Of a stretch of DNA of 25,644 nucleotides, positions 15,223 through 22,725 are shown in pieces (positions within the stretch are counted from its first letter, which is position 1; each line of letters opens with the position of its first letter). A program made the position numbers and the translations under genes. The stretch is from an uncultured Bacteroidales bacterium (GTDB lineage Bacteria > Bacteroidota > Bacteroidia > Bacteroidales > Bacteroidaceae), in the NCBI GenBank assembly GCA_937901185.1, contig CALCHR010000111.1, forward strand, positions 1 to 25,644, given 5' to 3'. The notes under the pieces are model-generated. The model did no database searches, had not been told where the DNA came from, and was given only the letters and a program-made list of their open reading frames with translations.

Positions 15223-16497
15223 TTAGTTGGGCAATCCGTAAACGGCCTGGGCTCCGAGTTCTTCCTCGATGCGTAGGAGGCGGTTGTACTTAGCCATGCG
15301 GTCTGTGCGACTCAGCGAACCTGTTTTTATCTGACCGGCTCCGGTGGCCACGGCTATGTCGGCAATGGTGGTGTCCTCTGTCTCGCCCGAGCGGTGCGAA
15401 GTAATACTCGCATAGCCATTGCGATGAGCCATCTCGATAGCGTCGAGTGTTTCGGTGAGCGTACCTATCTGGTTCACCTTGATGAGGATGGCATTGCCGC
15501 AGCCCTCTGCTATGCCTTTTGCCAAGAATCGAGTGTTGGTCACAAAGAGGTCGTCGCCCACCAGGCGGCAACGTTGTCCGAGGCGCTCGGTGAGGCGTCG
15601 CCAGCCGTCCCAGTCGTTCTCCGCCATACCGTCTTCTATGGAGTCGATGGGATAGCGTTCCACGAGCGAAGCCAGATAGTCAATCTGCTCATCTGCCGTG
15701 CGCACCTTTCCGTTGGGTCCTTCAAACACGGTATAGTCATAGCGCCCGTTGCGATAGTATTCTGAGGCGGCGCAGTCCATGGCGATGCGCACATCCGTTC
15801 CGGGTTTGTATCCGGCCTTTTCTATGGCCTGAATAATAGAATCAAGAGCGTCCTCTGTGCCTGAGAGTTGGGGCGCAAAGCCGCCTTCATCGCCCACGGC
15901 CGTACTGAGTCCACGCGAGTGGAGCACGCTTTTCAGGGCATGAAAAACTTCGGCTCCCATACGCAGGGCTTCGTGGAAGGAGGTGGCGCCTACGGGGCGT
16001 ATCATAAATTCCTGGAAGGCTATGGGGGCGTCTGAGTGGGCGCCGCCGTTGATGATGTTCATCATCGGTACGGGCAGCACACGGGCATTAGGTCCACCCA
16101 GGTAACGATAGAGGGGTTGTTTGAGATAGGCTGCTGCGGCATGCGCCACGGCCAACGACACGCCCAGCAGGGCATTGGCGCCGAGATGCGACTTGGTGGG
16201 TGTTCCATCCAGCTGCAGCAGCAGGTTGTCGATGTCGCGCTGAGCAAGCACCGAATGACCTTTCAGCGCCGGGGCTATCACTTGGTTTACATTCTCCACA
16301 GCTTTCAGCACACCCTTACCGCCATAGCGTCCTTTGTCGCCATCGCGCAGTTCGAGGGCTTCGTTCTCGCCGGTGGAGGCTCCCGAGGGAACGGAAGCGC
16401 GCCCCACTATGCCGGATTCCAACACTACATCTACCTCTACGGTAGGATTTCCTCGCGAGTCGAGTATCTCGCGTCCGATAATTTTCTGTATCTTCAT
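15223..16497 (-). CDS. eno: Enolase (phosphopyruvate hydratase)
   Basis: 424 residues. It interconverts 2-phosphoglycerate and phosphoenolpyruvate in glycolysis, cytosolic and Mg-dependent. Landmarks are ILDSRGNPTVEVDV near the start, SGASTGENEALELRDGD, GDEGGFAPQL, the metal ligands in AMDCAASE, SIEDGMAENDWDGW and VGDDLFVTN, the signature ILIKVNQIGTLTET, and SHRSGETEDTTIAD. Length is normal. It is transcribed alone from a strong-looking promoter (16546-16576) through a leader with a small hairpin, and ends at its own terminator. Confidence 0.98.
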   Translation of the reverse strand: MKIQKIIGREILDSRGNPTVEVDVVLESGIVGRASVPSGASTGENEALELRDGDKGRYGGKGVLKAVENVNQVIAPALKGHSVLAQRDIDNLLLQLDGTPTKSHLGANALLGVSLAVAHAAAAYLKQPLYRYLGGPNARVLPVPMMNIINGGAHSDAPIAFQEFMIRPVGATSFHEALRMGAEVFHALKSVLHSRGLSTAVGDEGGFAPQLSGTEDALDSIIQAIEKAGYKPGTDVRIAMDCAASEYYRNGRYDYTVFEGPNGKVRTADEQIDYLASLVERYPIDSIEDGMAENDWDGWRRLTERLGQRCRLVGDDLFVTNTRFLAKGIAEGCGNAILIKVNQIGTLTETLDAIEMAHRNGYASITSHRSGETEDTTIADIAVATGAGQIKTGSLSRTDRMAKYNRLLRIEEELGAQAVYGLPN

Positions 16498-16523
16498 AAG
16501 TTTCTGTGTTTTATTTTAGTCGG

Positions 16524-16541
16524 TGCAGGACCATTCCTGCA
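16524..16541 (-). promoter_or_regulatory. Hairpin at the 5' end of the eno leader
   Basis: TGCAGGA and TCCTGCA form a perfect 7-bp stem with a 4-nt loop, 26 nt before the eno ATG and 4 nt after the -7 box. The transcript would begin in or just before the stem, a position that can protect an abundant mRNA from 5' decay. No riboswitch fold is apparent. Confidence 0.5.
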
Positions 16542-16545
16542 TCAA

Positions 16546-16576
16546 CAAAGGTACGCCTTTAACTTCACATAGACAA
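16546..16576 (-). promoter_or_regulatory. eno promoter
   Basis: On the minus strand TTG (16574-16576), 20 nt, then TACCTTTG (16546-16553). Both elements and their spacing equal those of glyS and the MG2-like gene. The leader to the eno ATG is about 40 nt. Between this promoter and repeat copy 3 (16577-16691) I see no gene or clear signal. Confidence 0.75.
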
Positions 16577-16691
16577 GACCGTATCGGCGTCTCAGCCTCT
16601 AAAAAAACCTAAAGATTCTTATCTGATGTTACCCGGTTTCTGCAGAGCCGCCGGCAGCCTTCTTCCCCACCTCCGAAAAGGCCGATGAAAT

Positions 16692-16802
16692 GGGGCTTTT
16701 TGAGGGCCGTTTCTTAGTAAACTTCTAGGAAAAACTCGGAGTTTACTAGGAAAAATTTGTAGTTTACTAAGTTTTCCTAGAAAGCTACTAAGAAAAACGG
16801 GG
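16692..16802 (+). repeat. Structured intergenic repeat, copy 3
   Basis: It begins with a reduced leader (GGGGCTTTTTGAGGGCCG), then TTTCTTAGTAAACTTCTAGG and 21-nt units beginning AGTTTACTAGG and AGTTTACTAAG, ending CTACTAAGAAAAACGGGG. CTTAGTAAACT pairs with AGTTTACTAAG, and CTAGGAAAA pairs with TTTTCCTAG, so alternative hairpins are possible. Unlike the other copies it lies between two divergent promoters, ending 34 nt before the -33 TTG of the MG2-like gene. Confidence 0.85.
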
Positions 16803-16836
16803 TCACATATCCATTTTATCTTGCGCCGCACGGCTG

Positions 16837-16867
16837 TTGGTCCATCGCATATTTTTTCCTACTTTTG
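16837..16867 (+). promoter_or_regulatory. Promoter of the MG2-like/M28 unit
   Basis: TTG (16837-16839), 20 nt, then TACTTTTG (16860-16867), 23 nt before the ATG at 16891. This rules out the TTG at 16837 as a start codon for the downstream gene, because that codon is the -33 element. Confidence 0.75.
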
Positions 16868-16890
16868 CTAATCGGAACACCTATTTATTT

Positions 16891-19605
16891 ATGCTAAGAA
16901 AAATCTGTCTACTGCTTTTCCTTCTTGGTATGACGGCTGCTGCGCAAGAGCAGGAGATGCTCCGCTTGTTTGAACACTTCAAAAAAGCCGTAACCTTCGA
17001 CCATACCTTTCCACGCGAACGGGTCTATGTGCACCTTGACAACAATGCCTACTTTGAGAGCGACACCATCTACTTCAAGGCCTATGTGATGCGGGCTTCG
17101 CAACTTCGTCCCACTTCTCTGAGTCGTGTGCTCTATGCTGAGCTGCTCGATGCCGACGGCCGCCTGCACGAGCGTAAGTTGCTACAAATCGATTCGCTGG
17201 GACAATGCCACGGCGACTTCAGCCTTGAACTCCCCATCCGCTCCGGCTTCTACGAACTGCGAGCCTACACCCGCGAGATGCTCAACTGGGGTACGGAGGC
17301 CTGTTTCTCAAGAGTGGTGCCCGTGTTTGTGAAGCGGAAGGAAAGGGAAAACAGCCCTTTGAAAGGCAACCTCAGTGCCGACTACCTGATAATTGACCGC
17401 CCGGAAAAGGAAGCACATCTCTCGCCGGGGCATCCTCGGAAGTTTCTTTTAGGAAAGGGCAAGCAGTGTCTGCTTGAGTTCTACCCCGAAGGGGGTAATC
17501 GCATAGCGGGAACCATGCAGCGCGTGGCTTTCCGCCTGACCAATGACAATGGGCAACCGCTTTCCGACAGCATTCAGATTTACGACCGGCAGGGTGTTCT
17601 GCAATTCTCCGCCGAACCGCTGCATGAGGGCATGGGCACATTTCTTCTGCCGGCCGATTTCACCGAGGGTTACGCCATGGTGGCCGGCCACAAAGAAGGA
17701 CAGCGTTTTCCACTGCCCGGCGCCAGCACTTCCGAAACCTACTCGCTGGCGGCCTATTCGCATCCCGAAGGCGTACTCCTCTCCGTGGCTGCCAGCGATG
17801 CTGCTGCCCGACTCAATTATCCTCCCCTCTTAGGCTTGGCGGTCAGTTGCCGCGAGCAGATGTGCTACTTCGACACACTCACCGTAGATGCCGGTAGCTT
17901 GGAACTACTCCTACCCTTTGAGCATTTGCGCGGCGGAGTGAACCGCATCGAACTTTTCAACGCCGAAGGCCACAGCATAGCTCGCCGCCTCGTCTGGAAA
18001 GAGCCGCAGCAAAAAGGCCTCCAGCTCCGTGTGCGCCAAAACGACTCTATCTACCAGCCTTTCAACCCCGTGGCACTCGAGATGGAGCTACACAATGCCG
18101 AGGGCAAACCTGTGAGCACCACGTTCTCGCTTTCCGTGCGCGACGACGGCGGCGACTTGGTAGCAGCCTCTACCGAAAGCCTCAGCAACCTGCTGCTGGC
18201 GTCCGAAGTAAAGGGCTACATCCACCATCCGGAGTTCTACTTCAACAGCAAGTCGCCCTACCGTCTCACAGCGCTCGACCTCCTTCTCATGGTGCAAGGC
18301 TGGACGGCCAACGACTTTAGTCAAATGTGTGGTGCTCAACCTTTTGAAACACCCTACCCCATCGAAGACCACCTCACACTCAACGGCACCATCTTCGAGT
18401 TTGACAAGCCAGAAAAGCCTATGAAGAACGTGCAACTGGAGCTGCGCATGTACTCGCCAAAAGGCGGTTCGCTGCAAGGAGAAACCCGCAGCGACAGCCT
18501 GGGCCGCTTTGTGTTCCAATCTACTACCAATTATACCGGCAACTGGATTGCCCAAATCACCACCAAGAATGCCAAGGATCGCCGTATATGGACCAGCGTG
18601 GCTTTTGACAGGTGGTTCACGCCCACTCCTCGCACCTACGACTTCCGAGAAATGATGCTCGAAGCACCACGCCGCACAGCAAAACGCTTCGGTGGGGCAG
18701 AAAAAAATGGCATAGAAATCTTTGCCTGGCGCGACACCATTCCGCAGCGCACAAAATATTATCTGAGCGAAGCCGTGGTGAAGGGCAAAAAATACCGTGG
18801 CTTTACCGGTAACCGCTATACCTACAACGGCGGCGAGAACCGCTTGAAACGCCACGCCGACCATTTCTACAACATCGAGATGGAGGTGGAGCGCATCAAA
18901 GATAAAGGCGAGGCTGTCGGCAATATTTGGGACTTGCTCGTCCGGCTCAACCCGGAATTCTACTGCGAGTCCGATCCTAACTCCATAGATTCTTACTCAC
19001 TCCAATATCGCAACCGCGACCTCGGAAAGGGCGGCAACATCTTCGCCACAGAGGTAAAGTCGGCGGCCATCATTGAGCCGGAAAACATTTATCGCGGCAA
19101 CTTATCTTCTGTGAACATCAATCAAACATTTGGCACCGCCGAAACCGGTATCAACTACAACGAGACGGCTACCTCGCTGAGCAACACGGCCTCGCTCGAT
19201 GCTCAGACAAAAAACGACCGCGAAGCCCGAGTGGCTTCTGAGGCCCACCAAAGCGACAACGCCTTGCCCTACCAGCAAGTCTACGAGAAAGACCCGCTCG
19301 CCGGCCGTGTCATGCTCTACGAGCGGCCGGACTTTTACCGCTACAGGATGCAGCGCGGCCGCGACAAGCGCATCGTCTACGGTTTCAGCGTGCCTAAAAA
19401 ATTCTTTAGCCCCAACTATCGCTCCACCGATATGCCCTCGGACAGCGACATGCGACGCACGCTCTACTGGAACCCCTGCGTGAAAACAGACAAGCAGGGC
19501 AAAGCCTCGGCCGTGTTCTTCAGCAACTCGCGCTACGACCAGAAGTTGCGCATCTCTGCGCGCGGCCTCTCGCTCGATGGCCAGTTTCTTTTCTACGACA
19601 GATAG
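16891..19605 (+). CDS. Large exported MG2-domain (macroglobulin-like) protein
   Basis: 904 residues from ATG 16891, beginning with signal peptide MLRKICLLLFLLGMTAAAQ. Right after it comes a block (about 40-68) of the pattern ERVYVHLDNNAYF...DTIYFKAYV, which is the opening of MG2 (macroglobulin-like) domains found in many Bacteroidetes envelope proteins. Several beta-rich, immunoglobulin-like modules seem to follow. LSEAVVKGKKYRG in the middle resembles the start of a TonB-receptor plug, and the last 50 residues (YWNPCVKTDKQGKASAVFF to QFLFYD) are typical of the same group. There is no thioester CGEQ motif, so it is not a classical protease trap. It is probably periplasmic or outer-membrane associated. 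It is followed at 36 nt by a secreted M28 peptidase. Function is unknown. Confidence 0.8.
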   Translation: MLRKICLLLFLLGMTAAAQEQEMLRLFEHFKKAVTFDHTFPRERVYVHLDNNAYFESDTIYFKAYVMRASQLRPTSLSRVLYAELLDADGRLHERKLLQIDSLGQCHGDFSLELPIRSGFYELRAYTREMLNWGTEACFSRVVPVFVKRKERENSPLKGNLSADYLIIDRPEKEAHLSPGHPRKFLLGKGKQCLLEFYPEGGNRIAGTMQRVAFRLTNDNGQPLSDSIQIYDRQGVLQFSAEPLHEGMGTFLLPADFTEGYAMVAGHKEGQRFPLPGASTSETYSLAAYSHPEGVLLSVAASDAAARLNYPPLLGLAVSCREQMCYFDTLTVDAGSLELLLPFEHLRGGVNRIELFNAEGHSIARRLVWKEPQQKGLQLRVRQNDSIYQPFNPVALEMELHNAEGKPVSTTFSLSVRDDGGDLVAASTESLSNLLLASEVKGYIHHPEFYFNSKSPYRLTALDLLLMVQGWTANDFSQMCGAQPFETPYPIEDHLTLNGTIFEFDKPEKPMKNVQLELRMYSPKGGSLQGETRSDSLGRFVFQSTTNYTGNWIAQITTKNAKDRRIWTSVAFDRWFTPTPRTYDFREMMLEAPRRTAKRFGGAEKNGIEIFAWRDTIPQRTKYYLSEAVVKGKKYRGFTGNRYTYNGGENRLKRHADHFYNIEMEVERIKDKGEAVGNIWDLLVRLNPEFYCESDPNSIDSYSLQYRNRDLGKGGNIFATEVKSAAIIEPENIYRGNLSSVNINQTFGTAETGINYNETATSLSNTASLDAQTKNDREARVASEAHQSDNALPYQQVYEKDPLAGRVMLYERPDFYRYRMQRGRDKRIVYGFSVPKKFFSPNYRSTDMPSDSDMRRTLYWNPCVKTDKQGKASAVFFSNSRYDQKLRISARGLSLDGQFLFYDR

Positions 19606-19641
19606 TACCCCCTACACATTATATATATTATAGACAGCCCT

Positions 19642-20667
19642 ATGCTTTTTTCTTTCCTCAAACACGGCCTTCGCACCGGCGCTTTGGCCACCCTGCTACT
19701 CTTTCCGCTCTCGCTCCCGGCTCAAAAGGAGATGGAGCGCGGCCTGCAATCCATCCACCGGGAACAAGCTGAAAACTACCTCGGCTTTCTGGCCGACGAC
19801 CTGCTTGAGGGCCGCGATGCCGGCACACGCGGCGGAAGTATTGCGGCCAACTACATCGTATCGCTGCTACGCGAATGGGGCCTCGCACCGCTCTTTGGCG
19901 ATGACTATTTCCAGCCTTTCGAGGCGGCCCAACTGACCAAACCCGACCGCGGCGCCTGGCAGATTCACCCCGACAGCATCTGCAAAATCCAGGCACGCGG
20001 TGCCCATCGCCTGCGCCACATGAAGAATATCCTGGCTGCCATTCCCGGCAAAGACACGGCCTCCTTCGTGGTGGTGGGCGCTCACTACGACCACGAGGGC
20101 GTTGCCCCCGACATGGCCGGCGACGGCATTTACAACGGGGCCGACGACAACGCCTCGGGCGTGACGGCTGTGATGCAGATTGCCAAAGCTTTTATGGCGG
20201 CCGGCAAGCAGCCGGAGCGCACCGTCATCTTCGCCTTTTGGGACGGCGAGGAGAAGGGATTGCTCGGCTCGCGCCACTTTGTCCGCACCTGGAACGCACC
20301 GCAGCGCATCAAGGCCTACTTGAATTTCGACATGGTGGGCCGCGGTCCGATAGACGCTCCGCGCCTGGTGCGCTACTTCTATACGGCCGCCCATCCCGAT
20401 TTTGAGCGCTGGCTCAAGGCCGACATGCAGACTTACCACTTCGACTTCGACCCCGACTACAAAGCCTGGGAACGCCCTGTGGGTGGCAGCGACAATGCCA
20501 GCTTTGCGCTCGCCGAGATTCCCATCGTGTGGTATCACACTGAGGGCCACCCGGACTATACACGCCCCTCGGACAGCGCCGACAAGATAGACTATAAAAA
20601 GCTGACCGACATCACGCGCGCCGCTTTTCTCACCGCATGGCGCATGGCCAACGAGGCCCGCTACTAA
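19642..20667 (+). CDS. Exported M28-family zinc aminopeptidase
   Basis: 341 residues with signal peptide (MLFSFLKHGLRTGALATLLL to LPAQ, cleaved near 27). The M28 fold carries two zinc ions. Candidate ligands are seen in order: GAHYDHEG (His148), NGADDNASG (Asp168/169, bridging), DGEEKGLLGS (Glu203 general base, Glu204 ligand), NFDMVGR (Asp230) and WYHTEGHPDYTRPSD (His299 or His303). All are intact, so it should be active, removing N-terminal residues from peptides outside the cytoplasm. It starts 36 nt after the MG2-like gene without a promoter of its own, so the two are probably one transcript. The substrate class within M28 cannot be read. Confidence 0.93.
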   Translation: MLFSFLKHGLRTGALATLLLFPLSLPAQKEMERGLQSIHREQAENYLGFLADDLLEGRDAGTRGGSIAANYIVSLLREWGLAPLFGDDYFQPFEAAQLTKPDRGAWQIHPDSICKIQARGAHRLRHMKNILAAIPGKDTASFVVVGAHYDHEGVAPDMAGDGIYNGADDNASGVTAVMQIAKAFMAAGKQPERTVIFAFWDGEEKGLLGSRHFVRTWNAPQRIKAYLNFDMVGRGPIDAPRLVRYFYTAAHPDFERWLKADMQTYHFDFDPDYKAWERPVGGSDNASFALAEIPIVWYHTEGHPDYTRPSDSADKIDYKKLTDITRAAFLTAWRMANEARY

Positions 20668-20690
20668 GCCTTTTTCAAGCCCCTTGCAAG

Positions 20691-20810
20691 TACTTGAAAA
20701 TCAAGGGACATTTTCGGGTGTTTCTTAGTAAACTTCTAGGAAAAACTCGGAGTTTACTAGGAAAAACTAGAAGTTTACTAAGTTTTTCTAGAACACTACT
20801 AAGAAAAACA
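20691..20810 (+). repeat. Structured intergenic repeat, copy 4 (most regular)
   Basis: The leader TTGAAAATCAAGGGACATTTTCGGG is followed by TTTCTTAGTAAACTTCTAGG and three 21-nt units at 20751-20771, 20772-20792 and 20793-20813. CTTAGTAAACTTCTAG (20724-20739) is the perfect complement of 20767-20782, and TTTCTTAGTA (20721-20730) of 20797-20806, so two competing stems exist. It stands between the convergent M28 and FKBP genes, directly before their shared terminator. Confidence 0.88.
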
Positions 20811-20819
20811 TATAAGAAT

Positions 20820-20857
20820 CCCCTCCAACTTCCCAAGCTTGGGTTTAGTTGGAGGGG
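20820..20857. terminator. Bidirectional terminator between convergent M28 and FKBP genes
   Basis: CCCCTCCAACT (20820-20830) pairs with AGTTGGAGGGG (20847-20857), 11 bp, with the palindrome CCCAAGCTTGGG in the loop. It lies 23 nt past the FKBP stop and 152 nt past the M28 stop. T-rich sequence follows on both sides. Confidence 0.75.
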
Positions 20858-20880
20858 ACTTCTATCTATTAGCTATGGTT

Positions 20881-21765
20881 TTACTTTTTCACCTTCAGCA
20901 GTTCGACCTTGAAGATCAAAGTAGCATAGGGCGGGATGTTGCGTGTGCCGCGCTCGCCGTAGGCCAGATTGTAAGGGATGTAAAGGTCCCAAACAGAGCC
21001 TTCAGGCATCATTTTCAGCGCTTCGGTCCAGCCTTTGATTACCTGGTTCACACCGAAGGTGGCAGGCTTTCCGCGCTGGTAAGAAGAGTCGAACACGGTG
21101 CCGTCGATAAGGCGGCCTTCATAGTGTACCTCCACTTCGCTGGTGTCGGAAGCCACAGGGCCGTTGCCTGCGGTCAGTACGCGATACTGCAAGCCGCTCT
21201 CGGTGGTCTTCACGCCCTTGAGTTGCTTGTTGTCCTCCAGGAATTTTGCATTGAGGTTCTTAATCATCTGCTGTTGGTATTGGAACTGGCGCTCGGCCAC
21301 TTTCATGGCTGAGTCGGGAGTCAGTCCGTTTTTCGCCTCGCCCAGGAGTCCGTCGCAGAGGCCTTCTGTGAAGATGGCGATGTTGGTATAGGCAGAGTCT
21401 TTCTTACCTGTGGCAGCGTTGTTAAACTGCGGCACCACCTGTTCGCGGTTCATCTGTGCGATTCTGATACCGGCAGAGTAGGCTGTAAACTTCTTCATCT
21501 CCGTTTCAGTGAGGTTGGCTTTCAATCCTCTCACCACTTCGGCCATGTAAAGAGTGTCCACACCTTCTCTCTGAGCAAGATACTGCTTCAAGCTGGGTGC
21601 CTGAGCCACGCCCACTGCATAGCTGAACGTATCGGCAGCTACGGGCTTCACGGTCTCTACAGCCGGCTTTGTACCCTTAAACTTTTTCTTCTTGGTCTTC
21701 TGGGCATCAGCGCCAAGGCAGCAGGCAAAAGCCAGCGCCACGATCAGGAAAGTTTTGAGTTTCAT
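20881..21765 (-). CDS. FKBP-type peptidyl-prolyl isomerase, periplasmic (third gene of the FKBP operon)
   Basis: 294 residues. The signal peptide MKLKTFLIVALAFACCLGADAQ most likely ends at a signal peptidase I site; the two cysteines do not form a proper lipobox. A Lys-rich linker (23-40) and a helical FkpA-type dimerisation region (about 45-180) precede the FKBP domain (190-292). All classical pocket residues are present: Tyr215, Phe225-Asp226, Trp246, Tyr269 and Phe285, with IPPYA in the last loop. It should therefore be an active isomerase with chaperone helices. It lies 45 nt after the second FKBP gene. Confidence 0.93.
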   Translation of the reverse strand: MKLKTFLIVALAFACCLGADAQKTKKKKFKGTKPAVETVKPVAADTFSYAVGVAQAPSLKQYLAQREGVDTLYMAEVVRGLKANLTETEMKKFTAYSAGIRIAQMNREQVVPQFNNAATGKKDSAYTNIAIFTEGLCDGLLGEAKNGLTPDSAMKVAERQFQYQQQMIKNLNAKFLEDNKQLKGVKTTESGLQYRVLTAGNGPVASDTSEVEVHYEGRLIDGTVFDSSYQRGKPATFGVNQVIKGWTEALKMMPEGSVWDLYIPYNLAYGERGTRNIPPYATLIFKVELLKVKK

Positions 21766-21810
21766 AATCTGTAAATTGTCAAAGTGTGATTGCTATTACA
21801 GAGCTGTTTC

Positions 21811-22698
21811 TTACTTCACAATCTCTACCAAAGTCACCTTGAAGATGAGCGTAGAGAAGGGAGGAATGCCACGCTGACCGTTAGCACCATAACCTACGTG
21901 CCAGGGGATGTAGATTTCCCACTCTGAGCCTACGGGCATCTTGGTCAAAGCCACCTGCATACCCTTGATGAGGTTTGACAAGGGAGGGAAGGTAGTTACG
22001 CCGTCGGGCTGGTTCACGCTGCTATCGAATACCTCGCCGTTGATGAGGCGGCCTTCGTATTTCACCTTCACTGAGTTAGCAATAGTGGGGATAGCGCCTT
22101 TGCCTTCCTTCAACACCTTATACTGAACGCCGTCGCTGAGGTGGAGCACGCCTTCCTTCTGAGAGTTGTCATCCATAAAGGCTTCGTTCTTCTCCTTCTC
22201 CTCTGCATATTCTTCTTGCAAAGCCTTGGCGCGGAGGTCTTCAATGCGCTCGCTCATCTTCATATAAGCCTGGCGGCTGTCTACCACTACAGAGTCGAGT
22301 TTGTAAGTAGAAGTACCCTTCAGACCATCAGCAAGACCGGCCAGGTAGTTCAAGCGGCTGAGCTGCTTAGTGCTGTCGTTACCGAAGGCAGCCTGCTCGA
22401 TGTTCTTGAGCACCTGCATGTCGCTGTTCATACCGATAGAGAGACCAATCATATAGGCTTTCTTCTTCATATCGTCGCCTACCATTGTACCCTCTTTGAT
22501 ACCCTTCAACAGATCGTCGATGAAGGCAGAGTCTACCACACCCTGCAACATAGGCATCTTAGCTTGCTCTGAGTAAGCCAGACCGATTTCATAGCTCAAA
22601 GAGTCTATGTCGCTCTTGAAAGAGGCTTGGGGATTTGAGTTGTTGCATGCGCTGAGCATGGCAATAGCGGCTACGGCCGCGAAAAACATTTTTTTCAT
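21811..22698 (-). CDS. FKBP-type peptidyl-prolyl isomerase, lipoprotein (second gene of the FKBP operon)
   Basis: 295 residues. The lipobox LSAC places the lipidated residue at Cys18, followed by NNSNPQ, so a membrane-anchored lipoprotein is expected. Residues 28-180 form a helical FkpA-like region with a charged stretch at 150-180, and the FKBP domain covers 188-293. Tyr214, Phe224-Asp225, Tyr270 and Phe286 are kept, but the pocket-floor Trp is Met247 (LIKGM). This may lower isomerase activity. It sits 27 nt after the first FKBP gene. Confidence 0.93.
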   Translation of the reverse strand: MKKMFFAAVAAIAMLSACNNSNPQASFKSDIDSLSYEIGLAYSEQAKMPMLQGVVDSAFIDDLLKGIKEGTMVGDDMKKKAYMIGLSIGMNSDMQVLKNIEQAAFGNDSTKQLSRLNYLAGLADGLKGTSTYKLDSVVVDSRQAYMKMSERIEDLRAKALQEEYAEEKEKNEAFMDDNSQKEGVLHLSDGVQYKVLKEGKGAIPTIANSVKVKYEGRLINGEVFDSSVNQPDGVTTFPPLSNLIKGMQVALTKMPVGSEWEIYIPWHVGYGANGQRGIPPFSTLIFKVTLVEIVK

Positions 22699-22725
22699 TG
22701 TCGTAATTATTTAGTTTGTTAGATA

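Noticed and set aside
16837..16890. N-terminal extension of the MG2-like protein to a TTG codon
   Set aside because: That TTG is the -33 element of the promoter, and the ATG at 16891 begins a proper signal peptide.
20637..20912. Plus-strand frame with repeated peptide GKTRSLL, seen also at 967-1650 minus
   Set aside because: The peptide repeat arises because 21-nt DNA units are seven codons long, keeping the frame open; the frame overlaps M28 and a terminator and has no start context.
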